A DNA stretch of 64,000 nucleotides from assembly GCA_036365145.1 (NCBI GenBank), contig JAEOAD010000031.1, positions 6,544,001 to 6,608,000 on the forward strand, in the 5' to 3' direction. Position 1 is the stretch's first letter, and the number at the start of each line of letters is the position of its first letter. The position numbers and the translations under genes are program-made. Below are positions 47,401-54,483 of the stretch, in pieces. This DNA comes from Orientallactaga sibirica (Eukaryota; Chordata; Mammalia; Rodentia; Dipodidae). The notes under the pieces are model-generated. The model ran no database searches and was not told where the DNA came from. It saw only the letters and a program-made list of their open reading frames with translations.

Positions 47401-50400
47401 GCTAGATCTGGATGCTTGGAGACTCTGCTATATGGGCCACTACTCCTGCCTGTCAATCTCCTCCCTACAGGCTTGCGGTGCTGTCAGCCAGTATGCGCTG
47501 AGAGTTCTATGAGGCCTGCCTCTGCCAGGTCATGCTCCTGTCTCCATCCCAGGATTTCTGAAAGCTGCCCCGGCCCCCACACTCCACTGGGGAAGGCTGA
47601 GGGATGTGGTGTTACCCAGTGTCCTTGATTCCATATCACAGGGACAGTCAGTGAGGGGAAGCTAAGCCTCATGGGTACTGTCTTTCTTTTCTGTAAAAAC
47701 TAGAGACATGAACGCTATCTCATTCAGACACAAGTTTCCTGATGTGTGCATATGTGTACAGAGACAGTGTGGAGACGTCTCTCATGGGGTTGCTGCCATG
47801 GGTCCCCGGATGCACTGGACACTGTTGGGCACCAGAGGGAACATGTGAGAGTGCACCCAAACACACATACAGGGACATGGAATAGGCTCAGGGACTGAGG
47901 CTCTGGCTCCCCAGAGGCCTGCATCAAAGCATCTTTCTGAGCTAGGTGTGATAAACTCACACTTGTAATCCCAGCACTTGGAGACTGAAGCAAGAAAATG
48001 GCTGAAAGTCCGAGGCCAACTTGGACTACACAGTAAGACCCTATCTCCAAAAAAAAAAAAAAAAAAAAAAAAAAAGACATCTTTCTTTCTGCTCTGATCC
48101 CCCCCACCCCACCCCCGCTGGCTCAGTACCCATCTCACGGGCTTGTGGTGGAGGTGGAATGAACCCCGCAGACAGCAGCATGGCATTCTACAGGCTGGCA
48201 CTCAGCATCATCCATCCTGGGTATGAATAGGGTTCACAGGGATCTGGCACAGACTTGTGGGTTGGCACACAGGGAGACATGGTGTATACAGAAAGGGACA
48301 TGCAGATGAGCTCATGTCACACTGCCTTGTAGACAGAGGGCATATATCCAGGTTGACTGGGTGGTTTGGGTGGTATACTTGCAGAGCGTGCAGGGGACGG
48401 CTGTACCAAACCCGGGCCAAGGCCAGGCCCATTGCTCTGCTCCTGGCTTGCTGAGGTGGAAGTCTTAACTTGTTTCCAGCTCCCGGGCAGGGCTGAGAAC
48501 CTCCTTGTTCTGTCCGACTTGGCCAGGTGTATATCCAGAATGCCACGCTCGCGGGTGGGGTGGGCGTGGGCACAGCCGCGGAGATGATGTTGATGCCTTA
48601 TGGTGCCCTCATCGTGGGCTTCTTCTGTGGCCTCTTTTCCACCCTAGGATTCGTGTACCTGACAGTAAGTGCCCTGGGGCTGGGGCTGGGGCTGGGGCTG
48701 GAGCTTCCTCTGCTGGGTCTCTGTGATCCTGACAGTAGGGGTGTCCAGAAAGGGCTGGGGCCTGGAGAATCTCAAGTCCTGTATCGTTGAGGGCCTCCCA
48801 CACCCCTGCCACAGCCCCAGCCTGAGTAGTGCCACCTCTCCCTCAGCCATTCCTGGAATCCCATCTACGCATTCAAGACACGTGTGGCATTCACAACCTG
48901 CATGGCATCCCTGGCATCATAGGTGGCATCGTGGGTGTTGTAACAATAATCTACGCCAAACCTAATGTATATGAGTTAAGGTAAATGCGGGAGAGATGTG
49001 AGGGTAGGCCTCTCTCCTTTCCTTCCCTGTTCCTTTTTCCTTAGGGCCCTCTGGGGCCCAGGGGATTCTGTCTTTTTACTTCTTCCTCCACTCTGGAGCT
49101 CTGATTCATGGGCTTCTCTCTCTAACCTTATACCCCATAAAAACTTAAGAGACCACCCATTTGTGTGTTGGGCCCATTCTCTAGTTGGGTAGGCTGAGCC
49201 TGGTGTCCATGTACAGTTGTGGGGTGACAGCAAGTGGTGTCTTGCCTCTCAGTGGAGTCTTTTACCTGCCCTATCTCCACCTCAGGTTTCACCATACCTT
49301 TCCCTGGGAAAATGATGACTCAAGTTCCTTCAAAACCCAGGGCAGGTTCCAGGTATATGGCCTTCTCGTAAGCTTGGCCATGGCCCTGGTGGGCGGCACT
49401 GTCGTGGGTGAGTGCAAATGGCTGAGCTAGAGAAAGTGGTATCCCAGTGGCACTTCCTGAGCTAGGGGACCCAAGGGCCTGGGGCTCCCTGGAATCCCTT
49501 ATATCTGTACTTCCTGCTATGGGGCGGAGGAAATGAGGGTCCCAGCAGAGGGAAAGGGCTAGGTTGGTGGAGAGAAATGTTTCCTGACTACCTGTGTCCT
49601 CCAACCTGTTTAGGTCTCATTTTGAGGTTACCATTCTGGGGACAAGCTGCTGATGAGAACTGCTTTGATGACGCCATCTACTGGGAGGTGAGTGTCCCCT
49701 GTACAAGCACAGCTATACTCCATCTCTCACACTGTACCTTCTGGCGAGGGACAGAGATGGCAACGTCTTGCTCCTGTGTAGGGGACACTGTCCCCTGAGT
49801 TAAGGACTTTTCCCTCCCTTTCCACCTTTCCCCTCTGGAGTCCCCAGTGCTTGGAGGAGTGTGTGTACCTACAGCACGCAATGTTGGCTAATCTAGCTAG
49901 CCAGCTTGCTTCAGGGATTCCTCTGGATTTCTCTGCCTCCCAAGTGCTGGGATTACAGGCCCACCCCAGCTAAACCCACTCAACATTGATGTGTGTTCTG
50001 AGGGTCTAACTCCAGTCCTCATGTTTGTATGTTTCCAGCACTTTATCTACTGAACCATCTTCCCAACCCTGGCTCTACATTTTTTTTATTTTTAATTTTT
50101 TTATTGCCAACTTCCTTAATTGTAGACAATATCCCATGGTACTTCCCTCCCTCCCCCCACTTTCCCCTTTGAAACTCCACTTTCCATCATATCCCCTCCC
50201 CCTCTCAATCTGTCTCTCTTTTCATTTTGATGTCATCATCTTTTCCTCCTACTATGATGGTCTTGTGTAGGTAATTTCAGGCACTGCAAGGTCATGGATA
50301 TTCCAGGCCATTTTGTGTCTGGAGGAGCACATTGTAAGGAGTCCTACTCTTCCTTTGGCTCTTACATTCTTTCCGGCCCCTCTTCCGCAATGGACCCTGA

Positions 50401-51236
50401 GCCTTGGAAGGTGTGGTAGAGATGTTTCAGTGCTGAGCACTCCTCTGTTCCTTCTTCTCGGCACCATAGTGTCTTCTGAGTCATCCCAAGGTCACCACCA
50501 TCTGAAAAGAGAAGATTCTCTAACCAAAAGTGAGAGTAGTATTAATATATGGGTATGGACATTAAGAGAAGTGCTTACTGGGCAGTTTGGTGAGCATAGT
50601 ATATACATTTAGCCAGACACCAGCTGACATTGCACCCCTAGGGTTCATGACTACCCCTGTTGTAGGTTTTCAGTATCGGGGATGTATTCCCTCCCATGGA
50701 GCAGACCTCCAGTCCAATTAGAGAGCGGTTGTTTTCCCCCATGACAGACATACCACCATTGCACCCATTGGCTCGTTTGGCCTGGCTGGCCAAATTTAAG
50801 GCTTGCAGTGTCCACTGTTGAGTATCTTCACTGGTGATTTCTCTCCCATTGAACTGCATGCAGCAGAGCTTTTTCCAGCTTTTGGTCAGCTGGTCCACAA
50901 GGAGGAGGCTTTCAGCCCAGCTCCAGCAGGATTTCTCAGTGACCTTGCAGCCCAAGTATGTGGAGTCTTTAGCAATAGGGTCTTGCCATCTATTCCTGGT
51001 GGGAAACCAAAGGCCTTGGCAATGGCCTATAATGTTTTGGGTATCAGTGACCTCCCTTGCCAACAACTCAGTGGAAGGTATCCCATCCCTGGCACTGAAA
51101 ATTTTCTAGTAATAATCTGTGGCTTCTGAGACTTATTTATATCCTCTTGGATTTTGATTAGCCTTCCCTCCACTTCTCCTTTACTCAATCTCTTCTCCTG
51201 ACCTCACTTAGGCCTTTTCACCTCCATTAATTTGTT

Positions 51237-51287
<51 letters not shown>

Positions 51288-52971
51288 CATATACATACAT
51301 ATACATATACATATACATATATATATATATATATATCACCCTAGTAAGTCCCCCCTCCCTCCCTTTCTATTCCCTTTATATCCCCTTTCTAGCTTACTGG
51401 CTTCTGCTACTTAGTTTTATTCCTACTCACATAGAAGTCCAATCATTTGTAGCTAGAATCCACATATGAGAGAGAACATGTGACATTTGGCTTTCTGAGC
51501 CTGGGTTACCTCACTAAGTATAATCCTTTCCAGATCCATCCATTTTCCAGCAAATTTCATAACTTCATTTTTCTTTACCACTGAGTAGAACTCCATTATG
51601 TAAATGTGCCATATCTTCATTATCCACTCATCAGTTGAGGGACATCTAGGTGGTTCTATGTTTTTAAAACCATATAATCTATATATAATTTCAGTATAGT
51701 TTATCTACACATGCATATTGTTATCAAGTATTTTAAATTAACTCTCTAAATTTGTTTTAATCATAAAATGACTAACAACTTATTACAAGAAATCTGGAAA
51801 TAGAGAAAAATGTAAAGAAATTCCATCACAGGGGGTGGAGGGTATAGATCAGTGGTAGAATACAAATCACAAGGCCTTGGGTTCAAGCTCCAGCACTCTA
51901 CCCCACAAAACCTATCACCCACTAATTCAAGCACTTTTGAATATTTACAGTACATTTCCTCACATTCATTTTCCTCTGCACAGGTTTTTCTTACACTGCT
52001 GAGATCCGATTATCCACTTGGTTCTTTCTCTTTACCTCTCTAGCATATGAATTATTTGATGCTATTACATTCTTAATAAATTTACTTTTTTCTACTTAGC
52101 ATGATTATTTTCATCCCACCTTTAAAGTCAGCACATAAACTATTTGAGGCACCACAATTAGAAACTACGTGGGCGTAATGCTAATGACATAAATCAGGAA
52201 TGTTATCAGTTTCCATACAGAGAAGTTGCCTCTCTTGGTTCTGTTTTGTCCTTTGTAATTTATTCCAAGTTCACACCTTCTCTTAGCTTCAGCAGTTCTG
52301 GGTTAGGAAGAATAACATTCTGTATCAATAAAAGTGAAAAGCATCAGATAGTCTCTGTGCCCGGTGAGATAGCTGTTCCTGGAGACCACAGAGCCGCAGC
52401 CTTTGTAAAGCCAAAGAAAGGCTGGGCTGCCCCACCAATATAATCCACTTCCAAGGGCCACTTCCAGCCTCTTCTGCACTATCCCATTCTGCTTTTGAAT
52501 CGTTCTATCCCTAGCTCTAAGCCTGGCACACTCCCATCTCTCAAAAACAGGTTCAGCACAACCTTATGGAATCCCCCCAGGCTGGTGATAAGATTCTCGC
52601 GTGAAATTGACACTCTTTGCTGTGGTGCATTTCCCCAGCCATTGTTCTTGTGGGGCGAGGACCCTGTTTGGTGTTTGCTGTGTGAAAAGTAGTGGTTGGG
52701 GGCAACACACTCTACATTGTGACCACAAGGTGGCGCTCCCCACCCAGTATTTGATGCCCCTGGCTCTAGTTCCCTGGCAAGCCCGGCTTTCCCTGGCAGT
52801 TCTAGTTCCACTAGGGATATCTGGCTTGGCCCTGCGAATTACTTCTCTCCACAGATTCACGAAGAGAACACTGTCTACCTTCCTGAGGATCCCACCATCA
52901 AACCTCCAACTCCTTTGGTACCCTCACTATCACTGGCGCCCCCGGTACCTTTAGCATCCTCGGCACCGTAA
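27217..52971 (+). CDS. Rhcg: Rhcg, Rh family C glycoprotein (ammonia channel), spliced
   Basis: Joined exons 27217-27400, 35691-35877, 39605-39755, 44483-44630, 47114-47280, 48527-48664, 48847-48980, 49286-49407, 49614-49687 and 52855-52971 give 1422 nt: 473 residues, against 479 in human. RhCG forms trimers that pass NH3/NH4+ across plasma membranes of renal collecting-duct intercalated cells and other epithelia. The N-terminus MAWNTN identifies RhCG rather than RhBG or RhAG. Seen here: one N-terminal membrane span (about 10-30) plus eleven more hydrophobic spans, N48-F-S glycosylation sequon, F130 and F235 gate residues, D177, and pore histidines H185 and H344, all at human numbering. The ATG at 27217 has A at -3 and G at +4. 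The 345-385 loop and the Pro-rich C-terminus are the diverged parts. No frameshift or stop was found; the gene looks functional. Confidence 0.97.
27967..28172 (+). mobile_element. B2-like SINE in intron 1
   Basis: Sense short-type copy, in the same direction as the gene. The preceding intron sequence (27401-27966) is unique. Confidence 0.85.
28707..29065 (-). mobile_element. B1 fragment and B2-like SINE, intron 1
   Basis: A diverged antisense B1 (28707-28799) is followed by an antisense B2-like SINE (about 28838-29065) with a purine-rich stretch. The interval 28173-28706 is unique, with no exon seen. Confidence 0.75.
29136..29565 (+). mobile_element. Two sense B2-like SINEs, intron 1
   Basis: Copies at 29136-29332 and 29344-29565 are about 12 bases apart. 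The words AAGACTTGAG and AGACTTGAGTTTAGGGG flank the second, consistent with a short target duplication. Confidence 0.85.
29863..30316 (-). mobile_element. Long-type B2-like SINE with nested copy
   Basis: The outer long-type element is split by an antisense short-type SINE (about 29992-30206). The nested copy is flanked by CATTTGCCTCAC at 29980-29991 and 30207-30218. The outer copy carries the CTCF-like core at 29951. Confidence 0.88.
29951..29964 (-). promoter_or_regulatory. CTCF-consensus core inside SINE
   Basis: The minus strand reads CCACTAGGTGGCAC, matching all positions of CCASYAGRKGGCRS. It lies in a long-type B2-like SINE in Rhcg intron 1. Motif evidence only. Confidence 0.45.
30325..30702 (-). 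mobile_element. B2-like SINE and B1, intron 1
   Basis: Antisense B2-like copy (30325-30530) followed by antisense B1 (30542-30702). The word TAGATGAAGATT appears before the first and after the second. Confidence 0.87.
31189..31202 (-). promoter_or_regulatory. CTCF-consensus site in intron 1, non-SINE
   Basis: The minus strand reads CCACCAGGGGGCAC, a full match to the CTCF core and close to the strongest known form. It lies in unique sequence just before a truncated antisense B1 (31206-31252). Binding is inferred. Confidence 0.6.
31253..33085. other. SINE-free part of intron 1
   Basis: About 1.8 kb without a SINE, inside the gene. A MIR-like antisense core lies near 31450-31515 (GAAAAACCAGAGGCCAGAGA). 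A forkhead-type word CTGTTTACAG lies near 32085. Frames such as 31795-32190 (131 codons) have no domain and no splice context and were not called as exons. Confidence 0.5.
33086..33438 (-). mobile_element. B2-like SINE split by B1, intron 1
   Basis: The B2-like tail starts near 33086, an antisense B1 (about 33109-33254) interrupts it, and the head resumes to 33438. Confidence 0.75.
33450..33645 (-). mobile_element. B2-like SINE, intron 1
   Basis: Diverged antisense copy with ACCTGGGTACTGCAGAATC in the B-box region. Confidence 0.82.
33821..34294 (-). mobile_element. B1 and long-type B2-like SINE, intron 1
   Basis: Antisense B1 (33821-33987), then an antisense long-type SINE (about 34031-34294). 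The minus strand at 34157-34170 reads CCACAAGGGGGCGC, one mismatch from the CTCF core. Confidence 0.85.
34715..35140. mobile_element. Old rodent repeat with a young B1 inserted
   Basis: The old repeat (GGAGGTCAGAGGACAACTTC, GTTTGCCAGGCTAACTGGCC) is split by an antisense B1 at 34926-35092. The 13-base flank TTCCAATGCCTAC is perfect at 34913-34925 and 35093-35105. Confidence 0.75.
35141..35690. other. Unique end of intron 1
   Basis: A MIR-like antisense core is visible near 35290-35385. The intron ends in CTCCCTGCAG at 35681-35690. A 97-codon minus frame at 35660-35953 is the shadow of exon 2. Confidence 0.55.
35691..35877 (+). CDS. Rhcg: Rhcg exon 2
   Basis: 187 nt, residues 62-123 plus two bases. 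Starts [18 protein letters not shown], a block nearly identical across RhCG proteins, and covers the second and third membrane spans. Acceptor CTGCAG, donor GTGAGC at 35878. The end GYILLGIES is closer to rodent than human RhCG. Confidence 0.97.
36590..37084. mobile_element. ERVL/MaLR-type solo LTR, intron 2
   Basis: 495 bases beginning TGTGTCAGTCAGGGTTCTCT and ending AACTTAACCATCACA, with the TG..CA ends typical of LTRs. No internal retroviral genes are adjacent. The precise family (MT, ORR1 or MLT-like) is not settled, and no clear target duplication was seen. Confidence 0.65.
37085..39604. other. Mostly unique part of intron 2
   Basis: One antisense B2-like SINE lies at 37586-37770; otherwise no SINE was seen. 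An antisense frame of 222 codons (38759-39427) is the longest in the window. A MIR-like core lies near 39455-39545. The intron ends CTCCCTACAG. Confidence 0.55.
39605..39755 (+). CDS. Rhcg: Rhcg exon 3
   Basis: 151 nt, completing codon 124 and ending on codon 174. [10 protein letters not shown] contains F130, the outer phenylalanine of the channel gate, and [18 protein letters not shown] ends the exon. Phase 0 at its 3' end, donor GTGAGC. Confidence 0.97.
39835..40400 (-). mobile_element. LTR-like fragment and two B2-like SINEs, intron 3
   Basis: TAATTACTTTTCTCATTGCT at about 39838 marks an old LTR-type fragment running to about 39995. Two antisense B2-like SINEs follow, about 40016-40178 and 40180-40400. 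The first is shortened. Confidence 0.65.
40401..41057. other. Unique part of intron 3
   Basis: A sense MIR-like core lies near 40595-40655 (CTTCAGTTTCCTCATTTGTA). No exon was seen. Confidence 0.5.
41058..41601 (-). mobile_element. B1 and two B2-like SINEs, intron 3
   Basis: Antisense B1 (41058-41190), truncated antisense B2-like (41205-41337) and a second antisense B2-like at 41351-41601 with a (TTTA)n run at about 41360-41399. TATGCATTTCTAA flanks the last one at 41338-41350 and 41602-41614. Confidence 0.85.
42313..42326 (+). promoter_or_regulatory. CTCF-consensus site in intron 3, non-SINE
   Basis: CCAGCAGAGGGCGC is a full match to CCASYAGRKGGCRS in unique intronic sequence. A CCAAT word (42356-42360) and the ten-base palindrome CTTTTAAAAG (42365-42374) lie 30-50 bases downstream. 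Function is inferred from motifs. Confidence 0.6.
42594..43030. mobile_element. B1 fragment and old repeat, intron 3
   Basis: A sense B1 lacking its 3' third (42594-42692) is followed by an old mammalian-type repeat at about 42740-43030 (CACAGTCTAGAAGCTAAGAA, TTGCTGTGTCTTCTC) whose family I cannot fix. Confidence 0.5.
43435..43775 (+). mobile_element. B1 with (CAAA)n tail and an A-tailed unknown
   Basis: Sense B1 (43435-43575) with a pure (CAAA)n tail to about 43621. An unidentified segment then runs to an A-rich, GAAA-rich end near 43775 (TTAATAAAAAAAAAG), which looks like the 3' end of another retroelement. Confidence 0.6.
43865..44267 (-). mobile_element. B2-like SINE with (GATA)n, then B1
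   Basis: Antisense B2-like element (43865-44153) with a (GATA)n array at about 43911-43985 in its tail, followed by a diverged antisense B1 (44157-44267) of a different, more mouse-like form. Confidence 0.8.
44383..44418. repeat. (TG)n upstream of exon 4
   Basis: Eighteen TG units end 64 bases before the exon 4 acceptor, on the transcribed sense strand. Confidence 0.95.
44483..44630 (+). CDS. Rhcg: Rhcg exon 4
   Basis: 148 nt, residues 175-223 plus one base. [18 protein letters not shown] holds D177 and pore histidine H185. Acceptor CATTCTAG, donor GTGAGA at 44631. Skipping this exon would shift the frame. Confidence 0.97.
44655..46520 (+). repeat. 38-bp minisatellite, about 49 copies, intron 4
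   Basis: The unit joins two related 19-mers, GTGAGATCCACTATGATGG and GTGAGGACTGCTGTGATGG. Variants include GCTATGACAGTGAG, one base shorter, and CACCATGATGGGTG. The array starts about 25 bases after the exon 4 donor and fills three quarters of intron 4. Both outer edges carry a GGGTTGTCA variant (44660 and 46511). Each monomer begins GTGAG, like a splice donor. The antisense strand is largely open, giving spurious repetitive frames of 62-113 codons. Confidence 0.95.
46521..47113. other. Unique end of intron 4
   Basis: Single-copy sequence between the minisatellite and exon 5, ending TGACCCAG. No SINE or extra exon was seen. Confidence 0.6.
47114..47280 (+). CDS. Rhcg: Rhcg exon 5
   Basis: 167 nt, residues 224-279. 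[18 protein letters not shown] contains the second gate phenylalanine F235. Ends KKGKLDM in phase 0, donor GTGAGA. Confidence 0.97.
47281..48526. other. Intron 5
   Basis: Mostly unique. A diverged sense B1-like element lies at about 47940-48076 with a poly-A of some 25 bases. A run of C's (CCCCCCACCCCACCCCC) follows near 48100. Ends GGCCAG at 48526. Confidence 0.6.
48527..48664 (+). CDS. Rhcg: Rhcg exon 6
   Basis: 138 nt, residues 280-325, phase 0 at both ends. [18 protein letters not shown] is the conserved RhCG block. The first residues are V-Y where human has V-H. Donor GTAAGT at 48665. Confidence 0.97.
48676..48697 (+). repeat. GGGGCT repeat beside exon 6 donor
   Basis: Four GGGG runs separated by CT begin 11 bases after the donor GT, within a 182-base intron. 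The pattern fits a G-quadruplex or an intronic G-run splicing enhancer. Confidence 0.85.
48847..48980 (+). CDS. Rhcg: Rhcg exon 7
   Basis: 134 nt, residues 326-369 plus two bases. [18 protein letters not shown] carries pore histidine H344. The tail after GGIVG ([14 protein letters not shown]) is diverged from human and mouse. Donor GTAAAT is weaker than its neighbours. Confidence 0.95.
49286..49407 (+). CDS. Rhcg: Rhcg exon 8
   Basis: 122 nt, residues 370-410 plus one base. It begins with a diverged hydrophilic stretch ([16 protein letters not shown]), about two residues shorter than human, then the conserved [18 protein letters not shown] membrane segment. Acceptor ACCTCAG, donor GTGAGT. 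Confidence 0.95.
49614..49687 (+). CDS. Rhcg: Rhcg exon 9
   Basis: 74 nt, residues 411-435: [18 protein letters not shown] followed by DAIYWE, the end of the last membrane span and start of the cytoplasmic tail. Acceptor TGTTTAG, donor GTGAGT. Confidence 0.97.
49895..50072 (-). mobile_element. Old B4-like SINE, intron 9
   Basis: A B1-like half (CTGCCTCCCAAGTGCTGGGA) precedes an ID-like half ending TATCTACTGAACCATCTTCC. The L1 starts at its right edge. Confidence 0.6.
50074..51663 (-). mobile_element. Antisense L1 with ORF2 end and 3' UTR, intron 9
   Basis: Reading the minus strand, 51663-51421 encodes the ORF2 C-terminus: [18 protein letters not shown] then [16 protein letters not shown], matching the end of mammalian L1 ORF2. 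The 3' UTR follows, interrupted by an (AT)n/(CATATA)n tract at 51240-51336, and ends in a T-run at about 50074-50103. The element is 5' truncated and opposite to Rhcg. It shares over 1 kb with the L1 at 25564-26618. A 142-codon sense frame lies in the 3' UTR (51066-50638). Confidence 0.88.
51240..51336. repeat. (AT)n / (CATATA)n tract
   Basis: About 20 AT units, then CATACATATA variants and a second AT run, inside the L1 3' UTR. Confidence 0.92.
51664..52854. other. Mostly unique end of intron 9
   Basis: An ID-like fragment lies at 51830-51905 (GATCAGTGGTAGAATACAAA). A CTCF-like word is at 52723. Frames of 110-117 codons at 52479-52954 overlap exon 10 in other frames. Ends TCTCCACAG. Confidence 0.55.
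52723..52736 (+). promoter_or_regulatory. CTCF-like site near exon 10
   Basis: CCACAAGGTGGCGC has one mismatch (A at position 5) to the CTCF core, in unique sequence about 120 bases before exon 10. Confidence 0.4.
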
Positions 52972-52984
52972 ACTCCTAGTGCAG
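52855..52984 (+). CDS. Rhcg: Rhcg exon 10, with stop codon
   Basis: Coding to the TAA at 52969-52971, residues 436-473: a Pro/Ser-rich cytoplasmic tail ([14 protein letters not shown] then alternating P, L, V, S, A). The exon runs 13 bases further to a donor at 52985 (GCAG, GTGAGA). The stop is only 14 bases before the last junction, so nonsense-mediated decay is not expected. Confidence 0.93.
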
Positions 52985-53399
52985 GTGAGAAGCAGGGGCA
53001 CAGTGTCCATGGGAGATAATGGGCTAGTTCTCCCAGTGGTAGACCCAGGTCTATCAGACATCACCAGCAAGGGGGCAAACACCAGGCATAAAGAAATGAA
53101 GGTGTGCCCCCCCCACTATCATCCCTGAGGTGGGATGAGCAGGTTGGGCTGAAAGGATGTGTGGAAAGAGCCCTAGGGACATTCTTGGCTTTGTGACTGC
53201 TTGCTGCTATATTTCTCCAGGCTCTTGAGCTTCCTCCTCTATAAAAGTAGAGCTGATGGCTCTGTCTTTATTCAGTAGTTCCAGACCCTCGCTCTCCTTC
53301 TATCCCTCTGTGGTGCACAGCCATATTGATGGGGTGCTTTCATATCTACCCATTGTAAAGTCTCTATGAGGCAGAGTAATATCTCCCCCCCACACACAC

Positions 53400-53692
53400 A
53401 CACCTTTGATAGCTCAGGTTAGTCTGGAACTCAAGATCCTCCTGCTTTTGCCTTCCAAGTGCTGGGATTATAGGTGTGTGCCATCATAGCCAGCAGTTTC
53501 CTCTATTTAAAAAAAATTATTTGTGAGCCGGGCATAGTGGCGCACACCTTTAATCCCACACTCAGGAGGCAGAGGTAGGAGGATCGCCATGAGTTCGAGG
53601 CTGCCTGAGACTACATAGTGAATTCAAGGTCAGGCTGGGCTAGAGTGAGACCCTACCTCGAACAAACAAACAAAAAATTATTTGTGTGTGTG

Positions 53693-53728
<36 letters not shown>

Positions 53729-53870
53729 ATGGTCTCTTGCCACTGCAAATGAACACCAGATACATGTGGCACTTTTTAGATCTTGGCATATATAGGTACT
53801 GGGGATTTGAACCCCAGACTGGTGAGCTTTGCAACAAATGCCTTTAACCACACTAAGCCATCTCCCCAGT
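53400..53870. mobile_element. B1 fragment, B1 and B2-like SINE, intron 10
   Basis: Diverged antisense B1 (53400-53495). An antisense B2-like SINE (about 53505-53870) is split by a sense B1 (53526-53674), and AATTATTTGTG occurs on both sides of that B1. A (CA)n tract lies at about 53695-53727. Confidence 0.8.
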
Positions 53871-54206
53871 CCTCTATTTTTTCTTTTTAAGACAGGATCT
53901 TGGGCTGGGGCAAAAGGTTGGGGCATTAGTGTTAGGAGAGAATTGAATTAGGCGAAATCAGCCTGTGACAGTTGCTGTTAGTGTACATCCCATCCAGAGA
54001 AGGAAAGGTGACCGGGAGGCCACAGCAGGGCCTGACAGTGACAGGTTGCTCTCAGCTCTCTCCCTGAAGGATCCTCAAATTGTCCAAGGGTTCTGCAAGG
54101 AGCTGAGGCAGACCTAGCTGGGGACTTGGGAGCAAGGCAGATGAAAGGCCCACTGGCCTGACCCTAGGCCACCTCCCCGCCCCATTCCCGCCTTCTTTCA
54201 TTCCAG

Positions 54207-54483
54207 GGGCCCTGCCTGAGAATGGACAAGCTTAAACAGAATGGGCTCAAAGCCAGGATCAACTGCAGAAGATCCGTCTCTGAGTGGAATCATGACGCCC
54301 GTGTACTGAGAAAAGCTGGTATGGAGTTGGGCTGGGTCCTGATGATGGACTGGACCCTCCCAGGAGGTACCATCTCCTAGACTCTTCCAGCTCCTGCCTG
54401 CCCCGCAGTCATACCTCCTGTGCTTCCTAGGACCCCAGACTACTTCCTGCTGTGTAGTGAATAAATGTCCGTGTTCTTTGTAA
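54207..54483 (+). other. Rhcg: Rhcg exon 11, 3' UTR
   Basis: Acceptor TTTCATTCCAG at 54206, then about 275 bases without coding, ending after AATAAA at 54460-54465 and a GT-rich stretch. Human RHCG is likewise spliced in its 3' UTR. The exact cleavage site is not determined. Confidence 0.7.
54460..54465 (+). terminator. Rhcg: Rhcg polyadenylation signal
   Basis: AATAAA followed within 20 bases by TGTCCGTGTTCTTTGT, a U/GU-rich downstream element. No other AATAAA was seen between the stop codon and this point. Confidence 0.75.

Noticed and set aside
47782..48201. 139-codon minus frame in intron 5
   Set aside because: It runs through the poly-A of a B1-like element, which accounts for the phenylalanine stretch.
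27217..52971. Rhbg, Rhag or a processed Rh pseudogene
   Set aside because: The MAWNTN start and RhCG-type tail fit RhCG, and ten intact exons with proper introns exclude a processed copy.
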